Below, one piece after another: positions 25,722-35,245 of a DNA stretch of 64,000 bases. The stretch spans positions 62,001-126,000 of the forward strand of contig NZ_JACYGY010000002.1 in the NCBI RefSeq assembly GCF_015221875.1. Direction: 5' to 3'. Within the stretch, counting starts at the first letter, position 1; each line of letters begins with the position of its first letter. Source of the DNA: Dyadobacter subterraneus. Its GTDB lineage: Bacteria > Bacteroidota > Bacteroidia > Cytophagales > Spirosomataceae. Under the pieces are notes generated by a model that did no database searches, had not been told where the DNA came from, and worked only from the letters and a program-made list of their open reading frames with translations. The position numbers were made by a program, and so were the translations under genes.

Positions 25722-26783
25722 ATGAAAATACTTATTACCGGTGGAGCCGGATTTGTAGGATCGGCACTGGCGATATCACTCAAACTAAATTATCCTGATT
25801 ACCAGATTTTCGCACTTGACAACTTGAAACGCCGCGGTTCCGAGCTGAACCTGAGCCGGTTAAAGCAGGCAGGAGTTGAATTCGTCCATGGTGATATTCG
25901 TAACAAAGAAGATTTCGAAGAATTTCCAGCCGTGGATTCAGTAATTGAAGCATCTGCTGAACCGTCAGTTTTGGCGGGCCTGGATGGAACGCCGGATTAT
26001 CTGATCAACACAAATCTTGTTGGAACGGTTAATTGTCTGAATTACGCGCTTAAACATAAAGCTGATTTTATATTTCTTTCGACAAGCCGTGTTTATCCGA
26101 TCAAAACGATTGAAACACTAAACTTTGTTGAAGAAGAAACAAGATTTTCTTTGGCTGACGATCAGCTGTTTCCAGGTGTTTCGTCAAAAGGAATTGCAGA
26201 AGATTTTCCTTTGAATGGTGCACGTTCTCTTTACGGAACTACAAAACTTGCATCTGAATTGATCATTCAGGAATATAATGAATTTTACAATTTGCGTACT
26301 GTAATCAACCGCTGCGGTGTAATCACTGGTCCCTGGCAAATGGGAAAAGTGGATCAGGGCGTGATGGTGCTTTGGATTGCAAAACATTATTTTGAGCAGC
26401 AACTGGGCTATTTCGGTTACGGTGGAACAGGAAAACAAATGCGTGATATGTTGCACGTGGCTGATTTATACCGTTTGATCGACTGGCAGCTTCACAATCT
26501 TGATAAGGTAAACGGAGAAATTTTGAATGCAGGTGGCGGTTTGCAAAGCAGCGCATCCTTGCAGGAGCTTACCAAAATTTGTCAGGAAGTAACCGGAAAA
26601 ACCATTCCGATTAAAGTTGTTCCTGAAACACGTACTGCTGATATACGTTTGTATCTGACAGACAATACCAAGGTAACCGCCATGACTGGCTGGGAACCAA
26701 AAATTGGTATCCGCCAGATTGTTGAAGAAATCACAGCATGGTTGGCTGAAAACGAAAAGGATTTAGCGCCGATTTTGAAATAA
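25722..26783 (+). CDS. NAD-dependent nucleotide-sugar epimerase/dehydratase
   Basis: A 353-residue extended SDR. The NAD loop is ILITGGAGFVGSA at 3-15, and the active-site pair is in SLYGTTKLASE (YxxxK), with Ser in FLSTSRVYP. The insertion CGVITGPWQMGKVDQGVMVLW and the C-terminal half resemble CDP-paratose 2-epimerase and related CDP/UDP-sugar enzymes. No polysaccharide gene cluster surrounds it; the next gene encodes an HMG-CoA lyase-family enzyme 200 bases downstream. Exact substrate uncertain. Confidence 0.85.
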   Translation: MKILITGGAGFVGSALAISLKLNYPDYQIFALDNLKRRGSELNLSRLKQAGVEFVHGDIRNKEDFEEFPAVDSVIEASAEPSVLAGLDGTPDYLINTNLVGTVNCLNYALKHKADFIFLSTSRVYPIKTIETLNFVEEETRFSLADDQLFPGVSSKGIAEDFPLNGARSLYGTTKLASELIIQEYNEFYNLRTVINRCGVITGPWQMGKVDQGVMVLWIAKHYFEQQLGYFGYGGTGKQMRDMLHVADLYRLIDWQLHNLDKVNGEILNAGGGLQSSASLQELTKICQEVTGKTIPIKVVPETRTADIRLYLTDNTKVTAMTGWEPKIGIRQIVEEITAWLAENEKDLAPILK

Positions 26784-26786
26784 ACT

Positions 26787-26882
26787 AACCACTAAGCGCA
26801 CGAAGTTTTACACAAAGAAAAAACAAAGGTTGTATTATTACTCTTTGTACCCTTCGTGTAAAACTTTGTGTGCTTTGTGGTT
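26787..26882. repeat. Long imperfect inverted repeat (hairpin)
   Basis: A 27-base arm beginning AACCACTAAGCGCACGAAG (26787-26813) matches the complement of 26856-26882 at 24 of 27 positions; further inside, ACAAAG and CTTTGT extend the fold. It lies between the epimerase and HMG-CoA lyase genes. It is too long and too imperfect for a plain terminator and looks like a dispersed repeat element of the CACAAAG type seen in Bacteroidota, perhaps doubling as a terminator. Confidence 0.65.
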
Positions 26883-26983
26883 AAAAAACCAAGTGCCTGA
26901 TAAGTTTGTTATACGATTTGTAGATATAATTCAAAGCATAAATGTTAAGGCTTAATCCGCCAGAATTAAATCACAAATTTCTC

Positions 26984-27826
26984 ATGAAAATAATCGAATG
27001 CCCACGTGATGCATGGCAAGGCCACCATCCTTTCATCCCCACCGATCAGAAAATTGAATACCTGAACACACTGCTCCGCGTTGGCTTCGATACCATCGAT
27101 TTTGGAAGTTTTGTTTCGGCAAAAGCAATGCCGCAGGTAAGTGATACTGCCGAGATTATTTCCAAACTTAATCTTACGAATTCCACCACCAAACTTTTGG
27201 CAATTGTCGCCAATGAAAGAGGTGCAGCCCAAGCCTGTGATTTTGACGAGATCAGTTACCTGGGTTATCCGTTTTCAATTTCCGAAACTTTTCAGTTAAG
27301 AAATACAAATTCTACTATTGAACAATCTTTAAACCGCGTTCAGGAAATCCAGAAATTATGTGAGCAGAAAAATAAAGAACTGGTCATCTATATTTCGATG
27401 GGATTTGGAAATCCTTATGGTGACCTGTGGAATCCGGAAATTGTTTTGCAATGGATTGAAAAATTATCTGCGTTCGGAATATCTATTTTCTCACTTGCTG
27501 ATACGGTTGGTTTAGCGCTAATCGATGATATTAGTTCTCTATTTAATCAATTAATTCCTGCCAATCCTCATCTGGAATTTGGTGCTCATTTTCACACAAA
27601 ACCGGAAGATTGGAAAATAAAAATTGAAGCAGCATATAACGCAGGTTGCCGAAGATTTGACGGAGCTTTATTAGGTTACGGCGGATGCCCGATGGCTCAG
27701 GACGATCTGATAGGAAATATGCCTACGGAACGGTTACTTGATTTTATGATGGAGAAAAAAGAGCCGAATTTATTGGATTTGAATGCGTTTGAGGAGGCTA
27801 AGGAGATGTTTTTGAGGTTGGTTTGA
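26984..27826 (+). CDS. Hydroxymethylglutaryl-CoA lyase family protein
   Basis: A 280-residue TIM-barrel aldolase of the HMGL family, starting at the ATG at 26984 (MKIIECPRDAWQGHHPFIPT); an earlier in-frame ATG at 26942 adds 14 unlike residues. The start gives the conserved PRD segment (D, metal ligand); HFHTK near 200 gives the His metal ligands, and GYGGCPMAQDDLIGNMPTE carries the catalytic cysteine and the signature of HMG-CoA lyases. The reaction is cleavage of HMG-CoA to acetoacetate and acetyl-CoA in leucine breakdown. No other leucine-degradation gene is adjacent. Confidence 0.9.
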   Translation: MKIIECPRDAWQGHHPFIPTDQKIEYLNTLLRVGFDTIDFGSFVSAKAMPQVSDTAEIISKLNLTNSTTKLLAIVANERGAAQACDFDEISYLGYPFSISETFQLRNTNSTIEQSLNRVQEIQKLCEQKNKELVIYISMGFGNPYGDLWNPEIVLQWIEKLSAFGISIFSLADTVGLALIDDISSLFNQLIPANPHLEFGAHFHTKPEDWKIKIEAAYNAGCRRFDGALLGYGGCPMAQDDLIGNMPTERLLDFMMEKKEPNLLDLNAFEEAKEMFLRLV

Positions 27827-27991
27827 AAGTTATGAAAGTCACTACTCAGTAGTTGGATTGCCCGTAATTAGTTGGATAGCTATTCTATGTTCCGGATGTA
27901 CATATCTTCTTTCTCTAACTGATCTGGATATCCGACCAATTGAAGTATAGATATTATCCTTAGCAAGCGGGACAATACTGGGATCAGGGCA

Positions 27992-28537
27992 CTAATACTC
28001 TATATGGCTTAAAACTCTTGCTGTCATCATTTTTCCATTATCCTCAAACGAATACCATTCAATTGGTACACAAGCATCATCATCCTTATGCTCTGCTTTT
28101 TTAACAACCCCTAAAATTTTCCCTCCATCAATGGTATATCCCTTGACAAATTCACCAAAAATATCTTCAATAACCATCAATCCTGAGAAATCCGCATACG
28201 CATCCAGGCTTTCCTCATATTTATTGTCCGAAATCTTAGTCATAATTTCAAATTCATACTTTCCTTCATTTTTCGAAACAATAAAAAAAGACATTCCTTC
28301 AAAGCTTCCTGTACCCGATTTAAGATTTCTATATATTCGCTTTTTAAGAAAAAAGGGAATCAGCATTTTTTCAATGCCGTCATAAAACGCCAGATTTGCA
28401 CTTTTCCACAATATTGTCTTTTCTTTGCATACTGCAAGCTCAGCATTATAATGATTTGATTCTTGACGATTTATAAGTAATTGATTATAAGCAAATTCAA
28501 TAGAATTCAGATCAACATTTTCACCAAAATCTTCCAT
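27992..28537 (-). CDS. Hypothetical protein
   Basis: A 181-residue soluble protein, mixed alpha/beta, that I cannot assign. There is no signal peptide or membrane segment. Features are an acidic N-terminus (MEDFGENVDLNSIEFAYNQL), a hydrophobic YADFSGLMVIEDIFGEFV segment, and an acidic C-terminal half (KKAEHKDDDAC). The surrounding base composition is A/T-rich like that of the flanking 150 bases, which contain no other gene. It is probably a real gene because the frame is long and free of overlap, but it may be lineage-specific. Confidence 0.6.
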   Translation of the reverse strand: MEDFGENVDLNSIEFAYNQLLINRQESNHYNAELAVCKEKTILWKSANLAFYDGIEKMLIPFFLKKRIYRNLKSGTGSFEGMSFFIVSKNEGKYEFEIMTKISDNKYEESLDAYADFSGLMVIEDIFGEFVKGYTIDGGKILGVVKKAEHKDDDACVPIEWYSFEDNGKMMTARVLSHIEY

Positions 28538-28590
28538 AGCTTATTATTAAAAATTTATAGCCAAAATTAATTTATATCAAGTTGTCTCTG

Positions 28591-29457
28591 TTATTCTTTA
28601 TCTGAATGAAGTACATACCCCAAAGAAAAATGATGCGACCATCCTAATTGCGGGTGTGTATGAACGGCATAATCTATATGAAATTTACTTCCTTTAAAAC
28701 CTATTCCAAAATGATTGGTTTGCGGTCGTGAAGCGATTCCTGTTCTTACAAAAAAATGGGTCATCACTTCATATTCCAACCCTGCCCGGAAATTCATTGG
28801 ATAAGCTGTAACTTTTTCTACCTCTACACTTAACTGAACAGTCTTTGACGGTTTGTACAAAAATCCCGTTTTCAGTGCTGTGTCAATATCTTCATGCGTT
28901 TCACCGGAATAATGGGATTGGGTAACATTAAACATATGCGCTCCAAAATACAGTTTTGAAGATATCATTGCAATCCCGCCAAACTCAAAAACCATTGCTT
29001 TTTTGCTTAAAATGATTGTTGAAGAGCTGATAGCCGTTTGCAGATAATTCATTTTCAAACCTAAACTGAATCGGTTAACCCTGTGGCCGGCACCTACTCC
29101 GATTGCAATCTGGTTATAAGTTTTATCTCCGAAACGTTGGATGGAAAATCCCGTTGTTAAATCTTTTGATAAAGGTAAAACGGCACCAAAACCCAAAGTG
29201 TTTATTCCATCAAAACCGTAATGAGAATCGTAAGTAGAGAAGATGGCTATATTTGAAATCCCGCCAAGTCCGGCTATATTATTTCCGATTGAATAATAAT
29301 CAGAGCGGGCCACTGTTGCATTCGCCAAACCCCAGGCTCTTGCACCGATGGGAAATGGATTCCCATCGGCGAAGCTTTTGAAGGATAATATCGAAAAAAT
29401 AACGAAGGATCGAAGGAAGTTTTTCTGTCGAGTAAAATATGCAGATTGCTCTCTCAT
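28591..29457 (-). CDS. Outer-membrane beta-barrel protein, PorV/PorQ-like
   Basis: A 288-residue protein with an N-terminal signal region and FPIGARAWGLANATVARSDY, the opening seen in PorV/PorQ-type outer-membrane proteins (UPF0164 group). The rest alternates hydrophobic and glycine-rich strands (FGAVLPLSKDLTTGFSIQRF, KLYFGAHMFNVTQ, FVRTGIASRP, FGIGFKGSKFHIDYAV) as expected for a barrel. PorV and PorQ work in type IX secretion, but no other T9SS gene is nearby, so membership in that system is not supported. It precedes no obvious operon partner; the gene upstream ends 40 bases away on the same strand. Confidence 0.7.
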   Translation of the reverse strand: MREQSAYFTRQKNFLRSFVIFSILSFKSFADGNPFPIGARAWGLANATVARSDYYSIGNNIAGLGGISNIAIFSTYDSHYGFDGINTLGFGAVLPLSKDLTTGFSIQRFGDKTYNQIAIGVGAGHRVNRFSLGLKMNYLQTAISSSTIILSKKAMVFEFGGIAMISSKLYFGAHMFNVTQSHYSGETHEDIDTALKTGFLYKPSKTVQLSVEVEKVTAYPMNFRAGLEYEVMTHFFVRTGIASRPQTNHFGIGFKGSKFHIDYAVHTHPQLGWSHHFSLGYVLHSDKE

Positions 29458-29496
29458 ATTTACTACGCCAGTAAAATGCTATTTCAAAAAACTATA

Positions 29497-30627
29497 TCAA
29501 GAATTAAATTTGCGTTTAACGATGGCCAATAATGCCAATACAGCTTCTCCATTTACATCCCACGCATATTTGGATGCATAACGATGCCAGATCAGATTTT
29601 CTGCTTCTTCGTAACTTTTTACAAGATCCAGTTCATAAATCGCCTTATCGAAATGTTCACTGTTTTTGCTGAAAAGCTGATTCACAAACATAAAACGCTG
29701 TCCCAACGGAATAGATCCGGCAATGCTTTCCACCTTAACCTGGACATTTCCATATCTGCTTTCATCAGAAACTTTCGGAACGTCAACTTTAAAACGATTA
29801 TTCAAAGATTCTCTCTCTGAAGAATTCGTCTTGGAGACAATGTTGGAAAGTATTTCAACGCCCGGCTCAGCACGTTGCGGCACAGGCGGTGCAGAAGGCG
29901 CAGCCGGTTTGATCGTATCGATTTCTGAAAGCGCAGCATCGAAAAACGATTTCGGTTCATGTCTGCCAGTTGGTAATGGCGCGTAAACCGGATTAATCAC
30001 CGGCAATAATTCAGACGAATCAAGCGTCAATATTTCTGAAAACTGACTAACAAATGGCGTCACATCGTCCAGAATATCAGCATCGCTTTTTATTTCATAC
30101 AACCAACCAATCACCTGAGTCATATAAACAGAATCAGAACTGCTTTCGGCAAGACGCTGCGCCAAAGCTTTTGCAATACCGTTATGGATCTGGGTATATT
30201 TTGAAAGCTGTTCAGCCTTTTCTGTTGTAAAAACCGATTCAGGCATCGCTCTTAATTTTTCTTCAAAATAAACTTCCGGTGTATAGATAAGCGTAATTGT
30301 ATCTTTTACGGAATCCAGAAGCAAAGGTTCAAGATCGGCACGTTTTACAGCAATGTTTTGAGAAACAGTATTCATAAAAGCCTGCAATGCAGCCTTTACT
30401 TCTTCATTTTCAAAATCAAAATATATGCTCCGGAAAGCCTGGGCGTTATTTTTCCATTGGTCAAACAAACGGTTTAATATACCCAGATTCACCTGGCGTA
30501 CAGGTGTAATTTTGAGTAATTCCGAGCCTTTTACAACAGCCTGATTACGATACACTTCGTTCAGGACAGTTGCCGTGAAACGGGAAGCATATTGGTTTAG
30601 AGCATTTGAGTTCAAACTATTCGGCAT
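29497..30627 (-). CDS. Conserved hypothetical protein with helical N-terminus and C-terminal domain
   Basis: A 376-residue soluble protein I cannot name. Residues 1-190 are largely helical; 205-270 are a proline-rich linker (VINPVYAPLPTG, PAAPSAPPVPQ); residues 300-376 form a compact helical domain (SIPLGQRFMFVNQLF, then FDKAIYELDLVKSYEEAENL). That last domain resembles one that recurs at the ends of otherwise different Bacteroidota proteins, by recollection and not by search. It is divergent from thymidine kinase and lies upstream of the PorV-like gene, possibly in one transcript. Confidence 0.7.
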   Translation of the reverse strand: MPNSLNSNALNQYASRFTATVLNEVYRNQAVVKGSELLKITPVRQVNLGILNRLFDQWKNNAQAFRSIYFDFENEEVKAALQAFMNTVSQNIAVKRADLEPLLLDSVKDTITLIYTPEVYFEEKLRAMPESVFTTEKAEQLSKYTQIHNGIAKALAQRLAESSSDSVYMTQVIGWLYEIKSDADILDDVTPFVSQFSEILTLDSSELLPVINPVYAPLPTGRHEPKSFFDAALSEIDTIKPAAPSAPPVPQRAEPGVEILSNIVSKTNSSERESLNNRFKVDVPKVSDESRYGNVQVKVESIAGSIPLGQRFMFVNQLFSKNSEHFDKAIYELDLVKSYEEAENLIWHRYASKYAWDVNGEAVLALLAIVKRKFNS

Positions 30628-30742
30628 AACGAATACGAGCTTTGTAACGAGAGTGTTTAAAAAATGTGTTTGATTTGTAAAGATAAATAAAAAATGGCTG
30701 TTCGGGCAGTCAATTACGGATTCAACTTATTTCACGGCTGCT

Positions 30743-31345
30743 ATGTTTATTGAGCCTTCTCATACAAGACACCACCAACACCCGCGTACCGGATGGATTG
30801 AGGTTATCTGCGGATCTATGTTTTCGGGAAAAACCGAAGAATTGATCCGTAGACTTAATCGTGCCAAAATTGCGCGCCAAAAAATACAAATCTTCAAACC
30901 TGCTTTGGATAAACGATACCATGTGGAGAACATTGTTTCGCACAACGAGAATTCCGTTGAAGCAACGCCGGTGGAGCTTTCTTCTGAAATCATTGCCTTG
31001 TCTGAAAATGCAGAAGTAATCGGACTGGATGAAGCGCAGTTTTTTGACGAATCCATTGTAAGCGTTTGTGATGCTTTGGCGAATTCAGGAAAACGTGTGA
31101 TCATCGCCGGACTAGATCTTGATTATCTCGGAAAACCTTTTGGCTGTATGCCTCAATTAATGGCAGTCGCAGAATATGTTACCAAAGTTCATGCAATCTG
31201 CATGGTTTGCGGAGAAGTGGCTTCGCACTCCTACCGGCTTTCTGAATCCAATGAAAGAGTACTTTTAGGGGAAACAGATTTGTATGAAGCGCGGTGCAGA
31301 AGATGTTTCAATTTGGGAGAAGACGCTTACGATCAGTCTTGTTAA
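30743..31345 (+). CDS. tdk: Thymidine kinase, type II
   Basis: A 200-residue enzyme that phosphorylates thymidine to dTMP in the salvage pathway. Walker A is GSMFSGKT at 24-31, the catalytic Glu is in GLDEAQFF, and a zinc-binding lasso is formed by ICMVC and RCRRC near 150 and 185. The first 16 residues (MFIEPSHTRHHQHPRTG) are an unusual His-rich lead; a later start is possible, but no ATG occurs before the P-loop, so the long start is kept. It is closed by a hairpin that overlaps its stop codon. Confidence 0.96.
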   Translation: MFIEPSHTRHHQHPRTGWIEVICGSMFSGKTEELIRRLNRAKIARQKIQIFKPALDKRYHVENIVSHNENSVEATPVELSSEIIALSENAEVIGLDEAQFFDESIVSVCDALANSGKRVIIAGLDLDYLGKPFGCMPQLMAVAEYVTKVHAICMVCGEVASHSYRLSESNERVLLGETDLYEARCRRCFNLGEDAYDQSC

Positions 31346-31392
31346 AAAATCAGCTTCTGGCGATTTCTCCAATTCGCCAGAAGCTGATTTTT
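31345..31392. terminator. Convergent terminator between tdk and the S46 peptidase gene
   Basis: A perfect 19-bp stem (31345-31363 with 31374-31392), A-run on the left arm and T-run on the right, begins on the last base of the tdk stop codon and ends one base before the S46 gene's stop. It can serve both genes. Confidence 0.85.
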
Positions 31393-33492
31393 CTATTTTG
31401 TCAATTCCTCTACTAATCTATTTGCTTTGTAAATATGTTTCATCGCCGCAATCATTCCGCCTGCGTGCACAGAAACAGTGCGATTTCCGGCATCCGGAGC
31501 GAAAATGAAATAGCCGGGCAAACTTTCCATATTCCCGTCAAAGATTAATCCCACAGCTTCCAGTTTTTGATTGATCATCGGAGAACCAGAATTTCCGCCA
31601 ATAATATCATTGGTAGAAATAAAATCAACAGGTGCTTTCAGCAAATCAAGTGGCGGATTTAACCAGCGTTTTGGTAATGACCATGGAAATACGCCGTTAG
31701 CAGCTTCGTAGCGGTCATACATTCCGAAATAAGTCGTTTTTATTGGAGCAGTTGTTCCGTTATAATTGTAGGACTTAACCAGACCATCACTGATCCGTAG
31801 CGAAAACGTCGCATCCGGCGGAATGCTGGTTCCGTACACATCATAAAGCAAACGACCTAATTTGGCACGCTCTACATTCAATTTTGCATTGGCGTCACGG
31901 GATGCAATGGCGCCTGTCATAAATCTTGGCTGGGAAATTCTCGCCAGTTTGATCAATGGATCCTGAGAAGCTTCAATGGCCGCTGAACCGCCATCCAACA
32001 AGGAATTTACGTAAGCCTCATCGCTCAGTTTTGTATTTTTCAACGCAGCAATCGCAGCTTCTTTGGGAGATTTCCCAGCCAAAGCAACTTTTAGATATTC
32101 ATCATTCTTTTTCAAGAAACTTACCGATTCTTCAAAATGAGACATCAGATACGATTCTTCCAAGGAAGGGATTTCCGGTTTGAAAGCTTTTAAAGTACTT
32201 TTCAAAGTCGCGGCCCGATCAGGATTTGTTTTCGAAAGCGAGGCAAAATCAACCAATTGCTGTGCAAAAGTTAATAACTCTCCTCTGGAAAGCGGATTCG
32301 GCTGCATGATCGCGATATCATTACGAACAGAACGTAAGATTTTGACATTTTCTGAAATATTATCCCAGGTACCAAAGCTTGCCGAAAGTTTAGGATTTGA
32401 CTGAACGGCTTTTTTGAAAGTCTTTTCAAAATCTCTTTTCCTGGCCATCAGTACAGGATCTTTCATTCCATCATATCTTCCTTTGTAAGCTTTATAGCTG
32501 TTTTCATAACTAAAAATCTCATTCAGGATGCTGTCGCTTTTTGCCGTTTTGTTATATTCCTGCAAAGCAAGCGAACGGTTTTTCAATAATTGTAAAGTGA
32601 AAGGCATAACCAGATCACGGTCAAATTCAAGTTCGTCAACTGTTCTCAAACGACCAGTGCTTCCGGGGTTTCCAACAACAAAAACCGGCTCGCCATCTTT
32701 TACGCCATCAGGATTGAATTTGAAATAATTATCAGTATGCAGCGGTTTTCCATTATCATCATAAACCCTGAAAAATGAACAATCCAGATTGTATCGCGGA
32801 TAAGTAAAATTGTCCGGATCACCTCCAAAAAAGCCCATTTGCAATTCCGGCATGAAAACAACTCTTACGTCATTATATCTCTTAAAACCATACAAAGAAT
32901 AACGTCCTCCGCTATAAAAACTTACCGACTGAATTTCCAGACCTTTCCAGTCTGCTTTTTCCTGATATTCTTTTTTTATGGTTTCAAAAGCCTGATCGCG
33001 CAGCTGCGTTTTTTCTGCATCAGATTCTCCCTGATCTTCAATTTTCTGCATCCTGGCTGTGATATCTTCAATTTTCACTAGCTGGTCAACAAACAAATCC
33101 GGCACTTTTCTTTCATCCGTAAGTTTGGCTGCATAAAATCCGTTCGCCAGAAAATCTTCTCCTTTTTTCTGAACAGCGACACCCGATTCTCTTGCGCAGT
33201 GATGATTTGTCATGACTAAGCCATCGGCCGATACAAACGAAGCGGAGCAATAAGTCGCAAAACGCAAAGCAGATAATCTGGCTTTTTCAAACCACTTTGC
33301 ATCCGGAGTGAAATTGTATGTCTTTTTAAAATACTCAGCAGGCGGCGTATCGAACGTCCACATTTTACCCATATCAAACTCACCCGCTTTTACCGAATCA
33401 AGCTTGATATCCTGGGCCTGGACCATTACATTTCCCAGAGAAAGTAATCCGAGCAAGCCAAGTTTTTTAATGATTTTTGTTGTTGACTGCAT
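31393..33492 (-). CDS. S46 family dipeptidyl-peptidase, DPP7-like
   Basis: A 699-residue periplasmic serine peptidase with a signal peptide (1-26, ending VQAQ). S46 enzymes release dipeptides from peptide N-termini and feed amino acid catabolism in Bacteroidota. Visible catalytic features are the TNHHCA motif (H97/H98) and GGNSGSP with Ser 635. In the following strand the sequence is FDGN (G653); the family's P1-determining position is Gly in DPP7 (hydrophobic P1) and Arg in DPP11 (acidic P1), so this is DPP7-like. The gene is convergent with tdk and monocistronic. Confidence 0.93.
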   Translation of the reverse strand: MQSTTKIIKKLGLLGLLSLGNVMVQAQDIKLDSVKAGEFDMGKMWTFDTPPAEYFKKTYNFTPDAKWFEKARLSALRFATYCSASFVSADGLVMTNHHCARESGVAVQKKGEDFLANGFYAAKLTDERKVPDLFVDQLVKIEDITARMQKIEDQGESDAEKTQLRDQAFETIKKEYQEKADWKGLEIQSVSFYSGGRYSLYGFKRYNDVRVVFMPELQMGFFGGDPDNFTYPRYNLDCSFFRVYDDNGKPLHTDNYFKFNPDGVKDGEPVFVVGNPGSTGRLRTVDELEFDRDLVMPFTLQLLKNRSLALQEYNKTAKSDSILNEIFSYENSYKAYKGRYDGMKDPVLMARKRDFEKTFKKAVQSNPKLSASFGTWDNISENVKILRSVRNDIAIMQPNPLSRGELLTFAQQLVDFASLSKTNPDRAATLKSTLKAFKPEIPSLEESYLMSHFEESVSFLKKNDEYLKVALAGKSPKEAAIAALKNTKLSDEAYVNSLLDGGSAAIEASQDPLIKLARISQPRFMTGAIASRDANAKLNVERAKLGRLLYDVYGTSIPPDATFSLRISDGLVKSYNYNGTTAPIKTTYFGMYDRYEAANGVFPWSLPKRWLNPPLDLLKAPVDFISTNDIIGGNSGSPMINQKLEAVGLIFDGNMESLPGYFIFAPDAGNRTVSVHAGGMIAAMKHIYKANRLVEELTK

Positions 33493-33604
33493 TAATTAAA
33501 ATTATTATTGGTGTAACAATGTTGCACAAAGCTAATAAGTTTGGGTAATTTATGACCTTAACTTATTAATATCATTCCTGAGTATCTGAATAAAACAGGT
33601 TAAA

Positions 33605-34237
33605 ATGAAAATAAAAAACCTCCTGATCTTCTCGCTGTTATTCAATCTGATTTTCATTGGTATATGCGCGTACATTTTTCGGGATAAACTGATTCAAAAA
33701 ATCGTTTCTATGAAAGGAGATTCAAAGATTGTTATGTTTGGAAATTCCCTGACCGCGCAAGGAAAATGGGTCGAACTTCTGGGCAGGACGGATGTATTGA
33801 ACAGTGGTTTTGCCGGGCTTAATACTTATCATTTTCTTGGGTTGTTAAATGATAATGTGATTGAAAGACATCCAGAAATCTGCTTTGTCGAAGCCGGGAT
33901 TAATGATATTACCGTTGGCGTTTCAGCAGAAAAGATTCAGGAAAATTATACTACCATTCTAAAAACGATCCAATCAAACAACATTATTCCAATTGTTACC
34001 TTAACATTTTACGAACAAAATGATCCTGTAAGCAAAGCAGAAGTTGATCGTCTCAATGATTTTTTGATAGAATATTGCCAGAAGCACAATATTAAGTATA
34101 TCAATCTGAATCCGTTGATTTCTGATTCGACAGGATTAAAAGCGGAATTTGCGGTTGATAAAACCCATCTGAATGAAAAAGGATATAAAATCTGGGCGAC
34201 AGAAATTGACAGAATTTTGAAAGCAGAGAAAATTTAA
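33605..34237 (+). CDS. SGNH/GDSL hydrolase
   Basis: A 210-residue protein anchored or exported by an N-terminal hydrophobic segment (6-26, IFSLLFNLIFIGICAYIF). The four SGNH blocks are visible: block I VMFGNSLTAQ with the nucleophile Ser, block II glycine in NSGFAG, block III GINDI with Asn, and block V DKTHLNEKGY with Asp and His. These enzymes are esterases or lipases of wide range, often carbohydrate esterases in Bacteroidota. The downstream lipoprotein gene is 88 bases away and may be co-transcribed. Confidence 0.9.
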   Translation: MKIKNLLIFSLLFNLIFIGICAYIFRDKLIQKIVSMKGDSKIVMFGNSLTAQGKWVELLGRTDVLNSGFAGLNTYHFLGLLNDNVIERHPEICFVEAGINDITVGVSAEKIQENYTTILKTIQSNNIIPIVTLTFYEQNDPVSKAEVDRLNDFLIEYCQKHNIKYINLNPLISDSTGLKAEFAVDKTHLNEKGYKIWATEIDRILKAEKI

Positions 34238-34325
34238 AAGCAGTTACATATTTATTATCATTGCAATAGATTGTATTATTTATTGATCCATAATATTGAC
34301 TATTAGCCACTCGATTTCGTCATTT

Positions 34326-35171
34326 ATGAAAAAGCTATTCTTAATTATCACCGCTGTTTTTGGCATTGCAATTATTTCCTGTAAAAATGATGATAATAAT
34401 TCAGATCCTAAGACTTCTGTAATTTCGATCACTGAATCAGTTTACCTTCCATACGACAGCGTGACAACACAATACCAGCTTGATCGGAACGGTATGATCA
34501 TATTAGAAAAAAGCTCTAAATATGGCACTAAAAAAGGATACAGGGATAATGAAGCATTAAACAGTATGGAGAGCAGTCTGAAATATTGTAAGATTTTCAC
34601 TTACGGCTCATCGGATCAATTATTAAAAATTACCGATATTGATGACGGTGGCCGCAAATTGCCTTCCTCAACCGATTCATTGATTTATCAAAATAACAGG
34701 GTGGTTAGAAGAGAGCAGAAAAACTATTTGATTTCCGCCTCTTTGGGGACTTTCATTTTTCCATATCCGCTCTGGGTTTCGAAACTTTACTTTGATTATG
34801 ATGCCAGCGGTAAAATACAAACTGAAACAGATTCTGTTTTCATAAGTCACGATATTGCAAAAAATTCAAGCGTTCTTGAAAAAACAGGTCTGAAATTCGC
34901 CTACAAAGTCCTGATAAAAAATGAATACAATGAAAGAGGTGAGTTAATGAAGAAAACAACTGAGTCTTTTAAAACTACCAATCTTCTTTACAGTAACGGG
35001 AGCACTGCCAATGATATGACGCTGGTAGGAAAATTAATATCAGGCTCGACGATCTATAATTATCAGTACAATGCCAAAAGTCAATTGGTAACCCAATTAT
35101 TAAAATTTACTGATTCAAGCACGAATAAGGTATACAATAGTATTTTCAGCTATGCTTATGGCTATATTTGA
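34326..35171 (+). CDS. Hypothetical lipoprotein
   Basis: The start is placed at the ATG at 34326, which gives a lipoprotein signal MKKLFLIITAVFGIAIISCK with the lipid cysteine at residue 19; an upstream ATG at 34296 only lengthens the leader. The 281-residue mature protein is serine, threonine and tyrosine rich with repeated strand-like segments of the type YDSVTTQYQLDRNGMI, LIYQNNRVVRREQ, FDYDASGKIQTETD and YNYQYNAKSQLVTQ, reminiscent of the YD/RHS-like or DUF4595-type beta repeats found in Bacteroidota lipoproteins. No function can be given. Confidence 0.78.
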   Translation: MKKLFLIITAVFGIAIISCKNDDNNSDPKTSVISITESVYLPYDSVTTQYQLDRNGMIILEKSSKYGTKKGYRDNEALNSMESSLKYCKIFTYGSSDQLLKITDIDDGGRKLPSSTDSLIYQNNRVVRREQKNYLISASLGTFIFPYPLWVSKLYFDYDASGKIQTETDSVFISHDIAKNSSVLEKTGLKFAYKVLIKNEYNERGELMKKTTESFKTTNLLYSNGSTANDMTLVGKLISGSTIYNYQYNAKSQLVTQLLKFTDSSTNKVYNSIFSYAYGYI

Positions 35172-35183
35172 TAGGGAAAATGT

Positions 35184-35226
35184 AAAAAAAAGGGTCACTT
35201 TCGTGAAGAAAGTGACCCTTTTTTTT
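35184..35226. terminator. Convergent terminator before DAHP synthase
   Basis: A 19-bp perfect stem (35184-35202 with 35208-35226) with loop GTGAA carries an A8 run on the left and a T8 run on the right, suitable for both the lipoprotein gene and the convergent aroG-type gene. Confidence 0.85.
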
Positions 35227-35245
35227 ATCTAAATCTAAATCAATA

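Noticed and set aside
28591..29457. A type IX secretion locus around the PorV-like gene
   Set aside because: No porK/L/M/N, sprA, porU or sorting-domain genes are near, so the resemblance is to a single barrel family only.
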